From Ashinkailepas kermadecensis (Eukaryota; Arthropoda; Thecostraca; Neolepadidae), in NCBI GenBank assembly GCA_034440615.1, contig JAOTOM010005058.1, positions 124,001-188,000 on the forward strand: 64,000 bases of DNA, written 5' to 3'. This document shows positions 35,490 through 45,894 of the stretch, piece by piece. The notes beneath the pieces are model-generated. The model ran no database searches. It was not told the origin of the DNA and was given only the letters and a program-made list of their open reading frames with translations. The translations under genes and the position numbers were made by a program. The number at the start of each line of letters is the position of its first letter. Position 1 is the stretch's first letter.

Positions 35490-36205
35490 GGAGTGTGGAC
35501 TGAGCATCCTCCATTGCTGGATCCGGTGCTTCGAGTGCCTGCTCCACATCAGCTACCGGATGCCGGTGAAGAAGGGGCGGATGTCAGGAGAGGACAGACC
35601 GCAGTGCCAGGAGCGGAAGTGAAGGCGGCATTCAGGCAGAGGATGCGTCTCTGGGCGGACGAGCCCCGTTCCGGTGGTAGCTGGAACTCTAATGACGGCA
35701 ACACCGCCCGTCGCGCCTTCCGCTCGCCAGTGGACTTCGCCGCCTGCACTGGGTTTGACCAACAACTGATCAAGGACATTTACACCATCCCGCAGGTCCG
35801 CAGGACATCAGTTGCTTCCACAAGGTCAACACAGCAGCCATGTCCGACTTCTGCCAGCACACAGCTGAACGCTACGTGGCTCTGCATAGGTGGCATCACA
35901 TGTCCACCACCCTCCGCAGGCTGCTGGCCCATTCGGCAAAAGTCGAGTCGTGCCATCTCCCAATCGGCATGATGTCGGAGGAAGCCGCCAAGTCTGCCAA
36001 CAAGCGCGTGTGCCACTACATGCTGCGGCATACTAGGAAGGCCTCCACACGATGTCATGCATGCTCGACTACCTCATGATAGCCAGCGACCCCCTCCTGA
36101 TTAGCCTGAACCTGCAGTGCCGATGAGGAATCTACGCCAACCGTCAGAGAAAGCTGCTGGAGACCCTGGCCCTGCTGGCTGAGTCCCAGCTGCCTGCCCG
36201 CTGAG
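35488..36205 (+). pseudogene. Frameshifted transposon-associated protein ('NDGNTARR' family)
   Basis: Starting right at the array end, three frames together spell one protein-like sequence. Frame 1 gives MECGLSILHCWIRCFECLL and SYRMPVKKGRMSGEDRP (35488-35621). Frame 2 gives VKAAFRQRMRLWADEPRSGG, then SNDGNTARRAF and ACTGFDQQLIKDIYTI (to about 35790). Frame 3 gives QDISCFHKVNTAAM, ERYVALHRWHHMSTTL and LPIGMMSEEAAKSANKRV (to about 36045). A further shift gives MSCMLDYLMIASDPLLISLN, ending at TGA 36124, with weak similarity continuing to 36205. From memory, 'NDGNTARRFF', 'LPIGQLSEEAQEARNK' and 'TSDPLISSL' mark a protein found in many dispersed copies in invertebrate genomes, presumably transposon-borne. 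Its function is not known to me. At least three frameshifts make this copy inactive. Confidence 0.7.
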
Positions 36206-36224
36206 ATGGAAGCTGTGAGTGACA

Positions 36225-36405
36225 ACTTCTGTGCCGCTATCGGCGGTGACAGCAGCGGCAGCAGCAGCAGCGGCGGCGACGGCGGCGGCAGCAGCAGCAG
36301 CAACAGCAGCAGTAGCGGCGACGGCGACAGCAGCAGTAGCGATGAGCGAGCAGCAACAGCAGCACCGGCAGCAGCGACGGCGACAGCAGCAGCGATGAGT
36401 GAGCA
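36225..36405. repeat. Compound trinucleotide repeat (CAG/CGG-like)
   Basis: Interrupted AGC, GGC and GAC triplets, encoding Ser/Gly- or Ala-rich runs depending on frame. A plus frame (82 codons, from 36206) crosses it but has no other support. Confidence 0.9.
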
Positions 36406-36788
36406 GCGAGTGCCTCTTTTGCGCTCAGTGTTTTACCTTTATTGTACTGAGTGATATGTTCGTGCTGGTATATTGTACAATATATACGTGAAGTAAATCA
36501 TATCTGTTTACATGCCACTTGATAAGCCTCATAAGACCAAACATCAAACGTGTGTGCCTATACACCTGTCTCATGTCACATCTCAAAACATCCCGGTGGA
36601 TCCAGATTCTGTGACCTGTGACATCAAAGTGGGGTTAAAAATGCCCAAACTGGCCGATTAGCGTAGCTTGCTTGGGACGCTTTAAAAGCTACAATTGCGA
36701 GCTCGGATAGCTTTAAAACTGGCCTCAAACGACTTGCCTCGGTTTTTTCGCATCAGATGAGCGGTAACAAGTCACACATGGGTCAATG
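36406..36788. other. Unassigned region
   Basis: AT-richer spacer; nothing recognised. Confidence 0.4.
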
Positions 36789-37385
36789 TCACCGGTCGGA
36801 CTCAGTCGCTGGTATGTCCGGTCGGAGTCAGTCAATGGTATGTCCGGTCAGACTCAGTTGCTGTTATGTCCGGTCGGACTCAGTCGCTGGTATGTCCGGT
36901 CGGACTCAGTCGCTGGTATGACCGGTCGGTTCAGTCGCTGGTATGTCCGGTCAGACTCAGTTGTGTTATGTCGGTCGGATAGTCGCTGGTATGTCCGGTC
37001 GGCAGTCGCTGGTATGACCGGTCGGACTCAGTTGCTGTCATGTCTGGTCAGACTCAGTCAATGGTATGTCCGGTCGGACTCAGTCGCTGGTATGACAGGT
37101 CGGAGTCAGTCGCTGGTATGTCCGGTCGGACTCAGTCGCTGGTATGTCCGGTCGGTCTCAGTCGCTGGTATGTCCGGTCGGACTCAGTCGCTGGTATGTC
37201 CGGTCGGTCTCAGTCGCTGGTATGACCGGTCGGACTCAGTTGCTGTCATGTCTGGTCAGACTCAGTCAATGGTATGTCCGGTCGGACTCAGTCGCTGGTA
37301 TGACCGGTCGGACTCAGTCGCTGGTATGTCCGGTCGGACTCAGTCGCTGGTATGTCCGGTCGGTCTCGGTCGCTGGTATGTCCGG
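36789..37385. repeat. 26-bp minisatellite, about 23 units
   Basis: The unit is GTCGGACTCAGTCGCTGGTA plus TGTCCG. A segment with a GTTGCTGTCATGTCTGGTCA variant recurs near 37028 and 37238, about 210 bp apart, showing higher-order duplication. The 210-codon plus frame over it is a repeat artefact. Confidence 0.94.
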
Positions 37386-37959
37386 ACAGTTGCGCGAACT
37401 GTTTATCGTCTGGCGTGACCCTGCCAGGCGTGCCGTCGGGAGGCGTAGCGGATTGACGCTCATGCATATGCCAATCAGCTGATGCCTCCATTTGCATTTC
37501 CGACTTGGTGTCGCCAGAGCAGAGGTGACCCAGCTCTGGGGCGTGACCGGACTACATTGCGCTCGCGAACCAGGCTGGAATAGGTTTGCCGTCGAACCAG
37601 CTCGTGCTCAGTCTAAACAAAATGGTGATAAAATTAAACATCGTGCCGATTGTTTCTCGTGTAGATGATGGATCGAGCGCGGTGATAACGAAAGACTGAA
37701 TATGCATGATATGCGCGACAGGTCTCTCCTTCTTATTCTGAGCTATTCCCTCGCATGCTGGCTGTGAGGATTACCCTGGCGACCGCTCTGCAGGACACAA
37801 CTATCGATGCACCCAGGGGCAATCAGCAATCACGCTGCAGTCACGACATGATTTCGTGCAACCTCGAAACCGATTTCAGCTACCAGGGGGTGCTTTGTCA
37901 TCGCATTGGCGTTAACGTTACTTTCCACTTGCCGTCGCCATGAACCGAGTGTGCCGGGT
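37386..37959. other. Unassigned region
   Basis: Non-repetitive; nothing recognised. Confidence 0.4.
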
Positions 37960-38160
37960 CTCACGTACGGCGGCTGGAACCCCGCAACGGCGTCCGTCGC
38001 CCGGACACCACACGTCACGCGCGGCTGGAACCCCGCAACTGCGTCCGTCGCCCGGACACCATACGCCACGCGCAGTCCGAGTGCACCTGGTCTGATGTAC
38101 GGCGGCGGGAACCCAGCAACGGCGTCCGCCGCCCGAACACCACAGGCCACGCGCGGACGG
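37960..38160. repeat. Diverged 55/75-bp tandem segments
   Basis: Three copies of a segment with GGCTGGAACCCCGCAAC and GCGTCCGTCGCCCGGACACC, the third more diverged. Confidence 0.8.
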
Positions 38161-38363
38161 GGTGGTGCGGCAGGCGTTGCAGCGGCCCGAGCTGCGTTAC
38201 AGCGGCGTCTGGCCGTGCTCAGCCCGCCTAACCACAGCCTGCAGCTGACCGGGGGACGACTTTTGACCCTGCCGGCGCGGCTGGTGAAAGGAACGCCGAC
38301 AGAACGTCGGCCGCACGACGTCGACCCGCTGATTGGCACCGGTCCGGCCCGGCCGCGGCGTAA

Positions 38364-38387
38364 CGGCCGCCCATCGATGGGCGGCCG
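38364..38387. repeat. Perfect 24-bp palindrome
   Basis: CGGCCGCCCATC and its exact complement meet at 38375/38376 with no spacer. Confidence 0.85.
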
Positions 38388-38454
38388 CGTCTTCCCCGGC
38401 CGTAAACTGGCGGCTCCAGACCGGGAAACGACTGCGTCGCCACGCCAACGGCCG

Positions 38455-38620
38455 TCCAACGTCGACAACAGCCGCCCAGTCACTACAACAACCAACCAAC
38501 CCCGACAATAGCCGCCCAGTCCCGCCAACAGCCACCCAGTCCTGCCAACAGCAGTCCAGACCTGGCAACAACCGCCCAGTCCCGACAATTGCCGCCCAGT
38601 CTAGACAACAGTCGCTGGGA
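38455..38620. repeat. 20-bp minisatellite, about 8 diverged units
   Basis: Units like CCGACAATAGCCGCCCAGTC follow every 20 bp. Confidence 0.85.
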
Positions 38621-39920
38621 GATGATCCGTCGGTGGAGAGGTGGAACCCCCCAACGCGACGGCTGGCGGAGTCGCTGGCATTGCATTACAAACACACCTG
38701 GCTTCTGTTAACCTACCCGCTGTGAGTACAAATGGTGTGGTGGTCTGGTCAAAACATCATCAGCGCTCTTCACCAGAGCCCAGAGGAAGCACTGGGGGCA
38801 GGCATTTTGTCATTTATAGGTCGCCACCAAAGCTATGTTCCGTGTGGTCTACTTCGCTGTTGGTCACGCGGGCGAATGGGGTGTAAACGTGAATGAAGCC
38901 ATCGTGTCGTTTTACTGGGAGCGATTCATTTGGTTTACGATGCGACTGCGCACAATATGCAAGTTCACCGATAACATCCAGTGGCCGTCACGCTTCGCTT
39001 CTCCGCTGAAACGCGGAAGATGCCGGTTCCGTATGAACGGGTTCTTGGGTGACCTGCCGGTCAGCAACACGGCAGGTCTGCTCACACGATGCGCGGTACA
39101 ATGCGTAGCACGCGTGACGCCATTCGTGACGCTCTGTGACGATTATGCACCGTGTGGAGGCTCTGAGGCGTGACCTGCGGTTTGTGCATAGCATCATAGC
39201 GAGCTCTGAGGAGGTGAACGAAGGCTGTTTTCGGAATTGTCTTCAGTGATGCTTCTTGCCTGTAGTTCGACTGAAAGGTTTGCTTCGGTGAGGTGTAGTT
39301 ATTTGCATCATTGAATACTCATGCTTGGAAACGTCAGAGCTGGTGCGCGTGCTTGTAACTCGGGTATATATATGGACGATTTTCACGAAAAATATTCTTC
39401 TTATTCAGTTTTTGGGATGTCGTGATTGCTCTCATGTAGACACGTTGCAAAACCTAGAAATGATAGCGTAAACTATCTAAATCCAACAAGACAATACTAC
39501 GTTATGCACTTTTCGTCCTTCATGATATCATGATATCTGGATCTTGTAACACCTTGTACATTTCACGAACACTATGGTTGCAACATTTAGCAAGGAAACT
39601 CTCGACCTTCAGCGATAACGTCTCCTTTCTGCTAGGCCTGCATTGATGTTGGTACAGATTACGATTTACTATGTCGGAGCATAGCCAGCGGCAGAACATT
39701 GACGACACTTTGTGAGTTTTATTTCAAATCGTCATCTTATTTTCCAACCAATAGCGTCATTCTCAGGTGGTTAGCACTTGCCTGCTATTGGTAGCTGCGA
39801 GGGCCGCCGCTGCTGTCGGAGTTGACAGAGCTGTAGCACTGACACAATGTCTCGGTCAGCTGAAGTGCAGGTAATCTGACGCACGCTCGCATTGCGACTA
39901 TGCCATCAGCCAGTGCACCA
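38621..39920. other. Unassigned region
   Basis: A plus frame of 112 codons (38835-39173) has no recognised domain. Nothing else seen. Confidence 0.4.
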
Positions 39921-40840
39921 CCAGTGGACGGCGGCGCAAGTGTGACCTCACCAGTGTGCGGCTGCTGAGTGTCGCAGTGTCGCAGTGTCGCAGTGCCCTA
40001 TGGCGTGTTATCCGCGGACGGCGGCGCAAGTGTGACCTCACCAGTGTGCGGCTGCTGAGTGTCGCATTGTCGCAGTGTCGCAGTGTCGCAGTGCCTATGG
40101 CGTGTTATCCGCGGACGGCGGCGCAAGTGTCACCTCACCAGTGTGCGGCTGCTGAGTGTCGCAGTGTCGCAGTGTCGCAGTGCCCTATGGCGTGTTATCC
40201 GCGGACGGCGGCGCAAGTGTGACCTCACCAGTGTGCGGCTGCTGAGTGTCGCATTGTCGCAGTGTCGCAGTGTCGCAGTGCCTATGGCGTGTTATCCGCG
40301 GACGGCGGCGCAAGTGTGACCTCACCAGTGTGCGGCTGCTGAGTGTCGCAGTGTCGCAGTGTCGCAGTGCCCTATGGCGTGTTATCCGCGGACGGCGGCG
40401 CAAGTGTCACCTCACCAGTGTGCGGCTGCTGAGTGTCGCAGTGTCGCAGTGCCCTATGGCGTGTTATCCGCGGACGGCGGCGCAAGTGTCACCTCACCAG
40501 TGTGCGGCTGCTGAGTGTCGCAGTGTCGCAGTGTCGCAGTGCCCTATGGCGTGTTATCCGCGGACGGCGGCGCAAGCGTGACCTCACCAGTGTGCGGCTG
40601 CTGAGTGTCGCAGTGTCGCAGTGTCGCAGTGCCCGGGGGCGTGTTATCCGCAGACGGCGGCGCAAGTGTCACCTCACCAGTGTACGGCTGCTGAGTGTCG
40701 CAGTGTCGCAGTGTCGCAGTGCCCTATGGCGTGTTATCCGCGGACGGCGGCGCAAGTGTGACCTCACCAGTGTGCGGCTGCTGAGTGTCGCAGTGTCGCA
40801 GTGTCGAAGCGCCCGGGGGCGTGTCACCCGTGGACGACAG
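39921..40840. repeat. Nested 90-bp satellite with internal GTGTCGCA repeats
   Basis: About ten units of roughly 82-97 bp (CGGCGGCGCAAGTGTGACCT, CACCAGTGTGCGGCTGCTGA and others). Each contains two to four copies of the 8-bp GTGTCGCA, and this explains the length differences. It is a two-level repeat: a microsatellite inside a minisatellite. Confidence 0.94.
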
Positions 40841-40990
40841 TGGAGTGCCGACCACACTGAGCCGAGGCCACTGCAGTAACCGGCAGGCCGTGGTCACTGT
40901 TGCAGGGTGCAAGTTCCATTTCTAACAGGCACGGACGTGACACTGCAAATACAGCTGGTCTGTCGAGTCATTCTTCCCATACAGATTCGT

Positions 40991-41296
40991 AGCACAAAGA
41001 GGGGCGGATACAGAGGGAGGGTAGTGGGGCATGTGCCCCCATGGAAAGATAGCGCCCCACTGGCCGGGAAAGGCGCTCCTTCAGGAAGGTTCGAGCGCAC
41101 ACCCGCTCAACAAATTTGTCAGCCAAAAGCGCCTGTTTCAGATGAAAAGATGCGCTCCCTTGAGACGAAAGGCTGCTCAGTAATGCTCAAGTGCCCCTCC
41201 CCCACCCCGCTCAACGAACTTTTCCACCGAAAGCGCCCATCCCAAGAAATATACCCACCGTCGATGAGAATTGCTGGATCCGCCCTTCAGCACAAT
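40991..41296. mobile_element. 290-bp MITE, hAT-like, with TIRs and TSD
   Basis: The element is 40999-41288. The left end GAGGGGCGGATACAG and the right end (complement) GAAGGGCGGATCCAG are inverted repeats with two mismatches. AGCACAA flanks both ends (40991-40997 and 41289-41295). The next base differs, so the likely 8-bp duplication matches at 7 of 8. An 8-bp duplication and ends close to CAGGGGCGGATCCAG point to the hAT superfamily. A subterminal self-complementary GGGGCATGTGCCCC lies at about 41026. There is no transposase, so it is non-autonomous. Confidence 0.75.
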
Positions 41297-41507
41297 CTAT
41301 CGCTGTAGTTATAATTATGGTGCAAGACCCGCTAAGGTGACAGAAAAGCTGCACGGACGTCTTAAACATCACGTCCCCACCCATATGTCCCCATATGTAC
41401 CCAATACCCAGTGTCAGTTCTGGAGCAGTTCTTTCAGGTGCTGCCAGCCACTGAGATGACGCATCAGCTGAGAGTGCGATACCAGGCGATATTATTCCGG
41501 CTCGTAA
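41297..41507. other. Short unassigned spacer
   Basis: Nothing recognised. Confidence 0.4.
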
Positions 41508-41895
41508 AAGGTGCCGACCCAGTCGACCCTACCTGACCCATCTCTGTCCAGCTGTCAGACCGGACCCAGTCGACCCTACCTGACCCATCTCTGTACAGCT
41601 GTCAGACCGGACCCAGTCGACCCTACCTGACCCATCTCTGTACAGCTGTCAGACCGGACCGTAAAGGTGCCGACCCAGTCGACCCTACCTGACCCATCTC
41701 TGTACAGCTGTCAGACCGGACCGTAAAGGTGCCGACCCAGTCGACCCTACCTGACCCATCTCTGTACAGCTGTCAGACCGGACCCAGTCGACCCTACCTG
41801 ACCCATCTCTGTACAGCTGTCAGACCGGACCGTAAAGGTGCCGACCCAGTCGACCCTACCTGACCCATCTCTGTACAGCTGTCAGACCGGACCGT
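41508..41895. repeat. 47-bp / 62-bp two-form minisatellite
   Basis: The basic unit (GACCCAGTCGACCCTACCTG, ACCCATCTCTGTACAGCTGT, CAGACCG) is 47 bp. In some units a 15-bp insert, CGTAAAGGTGCCGAC, lengthens it to about 62 bp. Short and long units are interspersed. It is unrelated in sequence to the 47-bp array at 34 kb. Confidence 0.92.
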
Positions 41896-42596
41896 GCCCG
41901 GAGACAAAAGACAGGCTCCATGGCATTGTTAGTGACGCCTGGTGAGAATGCTCACCCATCACGGCCACGTGATGCAAGCACTGTAGCTTACGCATGTGAA
42001 CAACTTAACGCGACCTGCGTGACATTGAGCAGGGAATTTCCCAGGCAATCAATAGGCTCAATAGATGGACACGACGTTGGGAATGAGCGCACCTCTCCTG
42101 CTAAATATTATGACAGGGTTGCGACGCCGGGCATGTAATGACTACGCCTGTCGAACAATGAAACACCATCAGCGCTCATTTGTCGACCATGTGCTTCGGT
42201 AACGATGCATTCGCCTCACATTCATGCAAGTTCTTCTGCGACGGCATGACCTGACACAAAATGGCATAACACACAGTCCGGTGTAACAACTAGCCAGCGA
42301 ACTGAACCACCTCCGAAATGAACAAATTGTGAAACACATAGATGCCAGCCAGGTTCAGCCTATCGCATTACGTGCCAATAACGACCACATCAAGATGCGG
42401 TTGGTCCCATCACCCTGATCGCTCTGAACAGACTGTCGTTTGTCGAGAGAGCTACACGGCCGATCTCCGATTATTCGTCACACCACGTACTTCATCAACA
42501 CGCGCGTTCGCACGTAACCGACGCATTTGTCACACGTCAGCAGTAGATGAGATGGCGTCAGGTCATGACGGCGGGCCTGGGCTCGCCAGTGGGACG
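41896..42596. other. Unassigned region
   Basis: Short plus frames (72 and 96 codons) without recognised motifs. Confidence 0.4.
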
Positions 42597-43460
42597 GCTT
42601 GGTGTGTCCATGATTACCCACGCTGTCCGTGATTATCCGCGCTGCCCGTGATTACCCGCGCTGTCCGTGATTATCCGCGCTGCCCGTGATTACCCGCGCT
42701 GTCCGTGATTATCCGCGCTGTCCGTGATTATCCGCGCTGCCCGTGATTACCCGTGCTGTCCGTGATTATCCGCGCTGTCCGTGATTATCCGCGCTGCCCG
42801 TGATTACCCGCGCTGTCCGTGATTACCCGCGCTGTCCGTGATTATCCGCGCTGTCCGTGATTACCCGCGCTGTCCGTGATTATCCGCGCTGTCCGTGATT
42901 ATCCGCGCTGTCCGTGATTTCCCGCACTGCCGTGATTACCCGCACTGTCCGTGATTACCCACGCTGTCCGTGATTATCCGCGCTGTCCGTGATTACCCGC
43001 GCTGTCCGTGATTATCCGCGCTGTCCGTGATTATCCGCGCTGTCCGTGATTTCCCGCACTGCCGTGATTACCCGCACTGTCCGTGATTACCCACGCTGTC
43101 CGTGATTACCCGCGCTGCCCGTGATTACCCACGCTGTCCGTGATTACCCACGCTGTCCGTGATTATCCACGATGCCCGTGATTACCCGCGTTGTCCGTGA
43201 TTATCCGCGCTGTCCGTGATTATCCGCGCTGCCCGTGATTACCCGCGCTGTCCGTGATTATCCGCGCTGTCCGTGATTATCCGCGCTGTCCGTGATTTCC
43301 CGCACTGCCGTGATTACCCGCACTGTCCGTGATTACCCACGCTGTCCGTGATTACCCGCGCTGTCCGTGATTACCCGCGCTGTCCGTGATTGCCCGCACT
43401 GCCCGTGATTACCCGCGCTGTCCATGATTGCCCGCACTGCCCGTGATTACCCGCGCTGTC
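42597..43460. repeat. 19-bp minisatellite, about 45 units, higher-order blocks
   Basis: The unit is CCGTGATTACCCGCGCTGT with T/C variants. An 18-bp deleted unit next to a TTTCCCGCAC variant marks a block that recurs near 42915, 43048 and 43294, showing block duplication. Confidence 0.95.
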
Positions 43461-44282
43461 CACAGTTCACACGTGGATAATGGTAGTCAGTCAACGTCCG
43501 CCTGGGACGTCGACTGGTTCGTCATGTGCGTCCTCACGTGAGTCCTCCCACAGCAGCGCTGGCTCGCCGGAGACGGCACAGAGTCCTTGGCCACGTCATG
43601 CGTTCTCAACATTCGTGCATCTCATCAGCTAGGCGCGAGGTGACCTCTTCGCCGATATGAGGCGAATGGGGAGTGAGTGACACTGCAAATTCCCCCACGA
43701 GAATGCGTCAATGTAATTTTGGATCTTTTCCAAATTGTTCAGCAGCGACTGACACAGGGACGGCGGGTCAAAATCGGAGGGGGTGAACTCCAATGCCTTG
43801 GTAATTTATTCTGGAATCGGCCTATGCGCAGTGCTGTAGTGTGAACTCTGCAGCACGCTCCGCTCACGGGGTGATGGATGCTCAAGATCCATTAAAATAT
43901 CTATACGAGCATCATTACTCGCTTCATGCGCATTGTGAGTCGTAATTGTGCACGGTGCATGGATGGCGTAACCTCAGTTTGCATACTTAATCAGACCTGG
44001 GGTTAGCAGGTCACAGTAAAAGCTCTCCAGTCTATGAACTGGTAAGTGAAGCAGCGACTCCATGTAGGAAGTGCGACGTACTCTCCATCGTAGCATTGCA
44101 CATGCACTTGTAAGGATATTCCAGCGGCAGACTCGCAGTAAGCGCACGCATCTAGGCATGTGGTGGTAGGTTTAATCAGCAAACGGTAGCTAATGTAATG
44201 AGGTAAAAGGTACCAGGAAATAATCAATGAAATTTGTCAATTTTACTTGCACAACTTGGATGCTGCACAATTGTGTACATGT
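43461..44282. other. Unassigned region
   Basis: Nothing recognised. Confidence 0.4.
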
Positions 44283-45045
44283 TAGTGGCACTCCTGCTGG
44301 GAGCGGGTCACACTAGTTTTACCGTGGTACCGCAAAGTGCCACCAGTCAAAGGCACACTCCTGTTGGGAGCGGGTCACACTGGCTTTACCGTGGTACCGC
44401 AGAGTGCCACCGGTCAAAGGCACACTCCTGTTGGGAGCGGGTCACACTGGCTTTACCGTGGTACCGCAGAGTGCCACCGGTCAAAGGCACACTCCTGTTG
44501 GGAGCGGGTCACACTAGCTTTACCGTGGTACCGCAGAGTGCCACTGGTCAAAGGCACTCCTGTTGTGAGCGGGTAGCACTAGTTTCACTTTGGTGCCGCA
44601 GAGTGCCACCGATCAAAGACACTCCTGTTGTGAGCGGGTCGCACTAGTTTCACCGTGGTGCTGCAGAGTACCACCGGTCAAAGGCACTCCTGTTGTGAGC
44701 GGGTCGCACTAGTTTCACTATGGTACACTCCTGTTGTGAGCGGGAAGCACTAGTTTCACTGTGGTACACTCCTGTTGTGAGCGGGTCGCACTAGTTTCAC
44801 TGTGGTACACTCCTGTTGTGAGCGGGTCGCACTAGTTTCACTGTGGTACACTCCTGTTGTGAGCGGGTCGCACTAGTTTCACTATGGTACACTCCTGTTG
44901 TGAGCGGGTCGCACTAGTTTCACTGTGGTACACTCCTGTTGTGAGCGGGTCGCACTAGTTTCACTGTGGTGCCGCAGAGTACCACCGGTCAAAGGCACTC
45001 CTGTTGTGAGCGGGTCGCACTAGTTTCACTGTGGTGCCACAGCAT
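44283..45045. repeat. 67-bp satellite with derived 41-bp units
   Basis: The left part has 67-bp units (CTCCTGTTGGGAGCGGGTCA, CACTGGCTTTACCGTGGTAC, CGCAGAGTGCCACCGGTCAA). In the middle a 41-bp form lacking the CGCAGAGTGCCACCGGTCAA part is amplified about six times (44715-44960). The long form then returns. The short form looks like an internal deletion that spread by local duplication. Confidence 0.92.
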
Positions 45046-45807
45046 ACCCACCTGTGAACGCACGTCGATGGCTTTTGGACACGGAACCAGGTGCTGAGTT
45101 TCACCTCTTGCCCGGCGGCCCTTAACGCAACTTTGCTCACAGGAATCCTGATTAAGCATCCATCCAAAGTAATATTTCTCCACACTCTGGGTATCATCTC
45201 CACAGCAGCAAATTGTCTCAGCTGATAGGATAGAGGTACACCGAGGAATCAGCGACATGAACTGAATCGCGGGTGCCAGTCGAACCAACCTATCAAGTCC
45301 AAGATGAGGACCTTTGCCGCAGACAAAGACACTGTCATGTTGAAATGCCATGCGGGCAGTAATAAGCCAATGAGGCCATCTACATCCTTGGCTGTGCCAA
45401 GTACCTTCCCCTTCTTTTGTGTGAGTGCATCCCAACCATCCGGCATGCAACAGGTAACGACAAAGAAAGGGGCTGGATAACTCTCCGCAGGGGTTACCAT
45501 GTTGAGTGCTGGAAGCTCTTATGCAGTCATATCTGAAAACAAATTGTACACGATAGCCACGCGCAACTCGATACAGAACGACCCGATAATAAAGAAAGAC
45601 AAACACCATTTTGCGTAGTACAAGCAGCCACCACGATGTTAATGGGTACATACGTGGTGCGGTCTTCACAGAATAGAACAGCCAAATTATGGATGTACAA
45701 ACATACCAGTATGAACATGATCGTCATTGTTGTTCTTTTCGGGAAGTGAAACAATGAAGCCTTTCATACCGATGTTGGAAACTAATGAACAGTAACAGTT
45801 TTACTGA

Positions 45808-45811
<4 letters not shown>
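45046..45811. other. Unassigned, long non-repetitive minus-strand frames
   Basis: The minus strand has a 226-codon frame (45669-44989), partly over the satellite. A different frame (45500 to about 45055) is open except for one stop at 45251. Another reads a hydrophobic signal-peptide-like start (45727-45665). No family could be recognised and the frames conflict, so no gene is called. Confidence 0.3.

Positions 45812-45890
<79 letters not shown>
45812..45890. repeat. (TA)n microsatellite
   Basis: About 78 bp of TA dinucleotides. Confidence 0.97.

Positions 45891-45894
<4 letters not shown>

Noticed and set aside
33885..35972. 695-codon open frame over the 47-bp array
   Set aside because: All three plus frames are open because the repeat unit lacks stops; the period is coprime to three and the peptide simply rotates. 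Only the tail beyond 35.5 kb has protein-like content, and that is frameshifted.
36206..36454. Ser/Gly-rich protein
   Set aside because: Trinucleotide repeat translated in frame with no other support.
39921..40840. CRISPR-like spacing at 40 kb
   Set aside because: The inter-repeat sequence is itself repeated and contains an 8-mer microsatellite.
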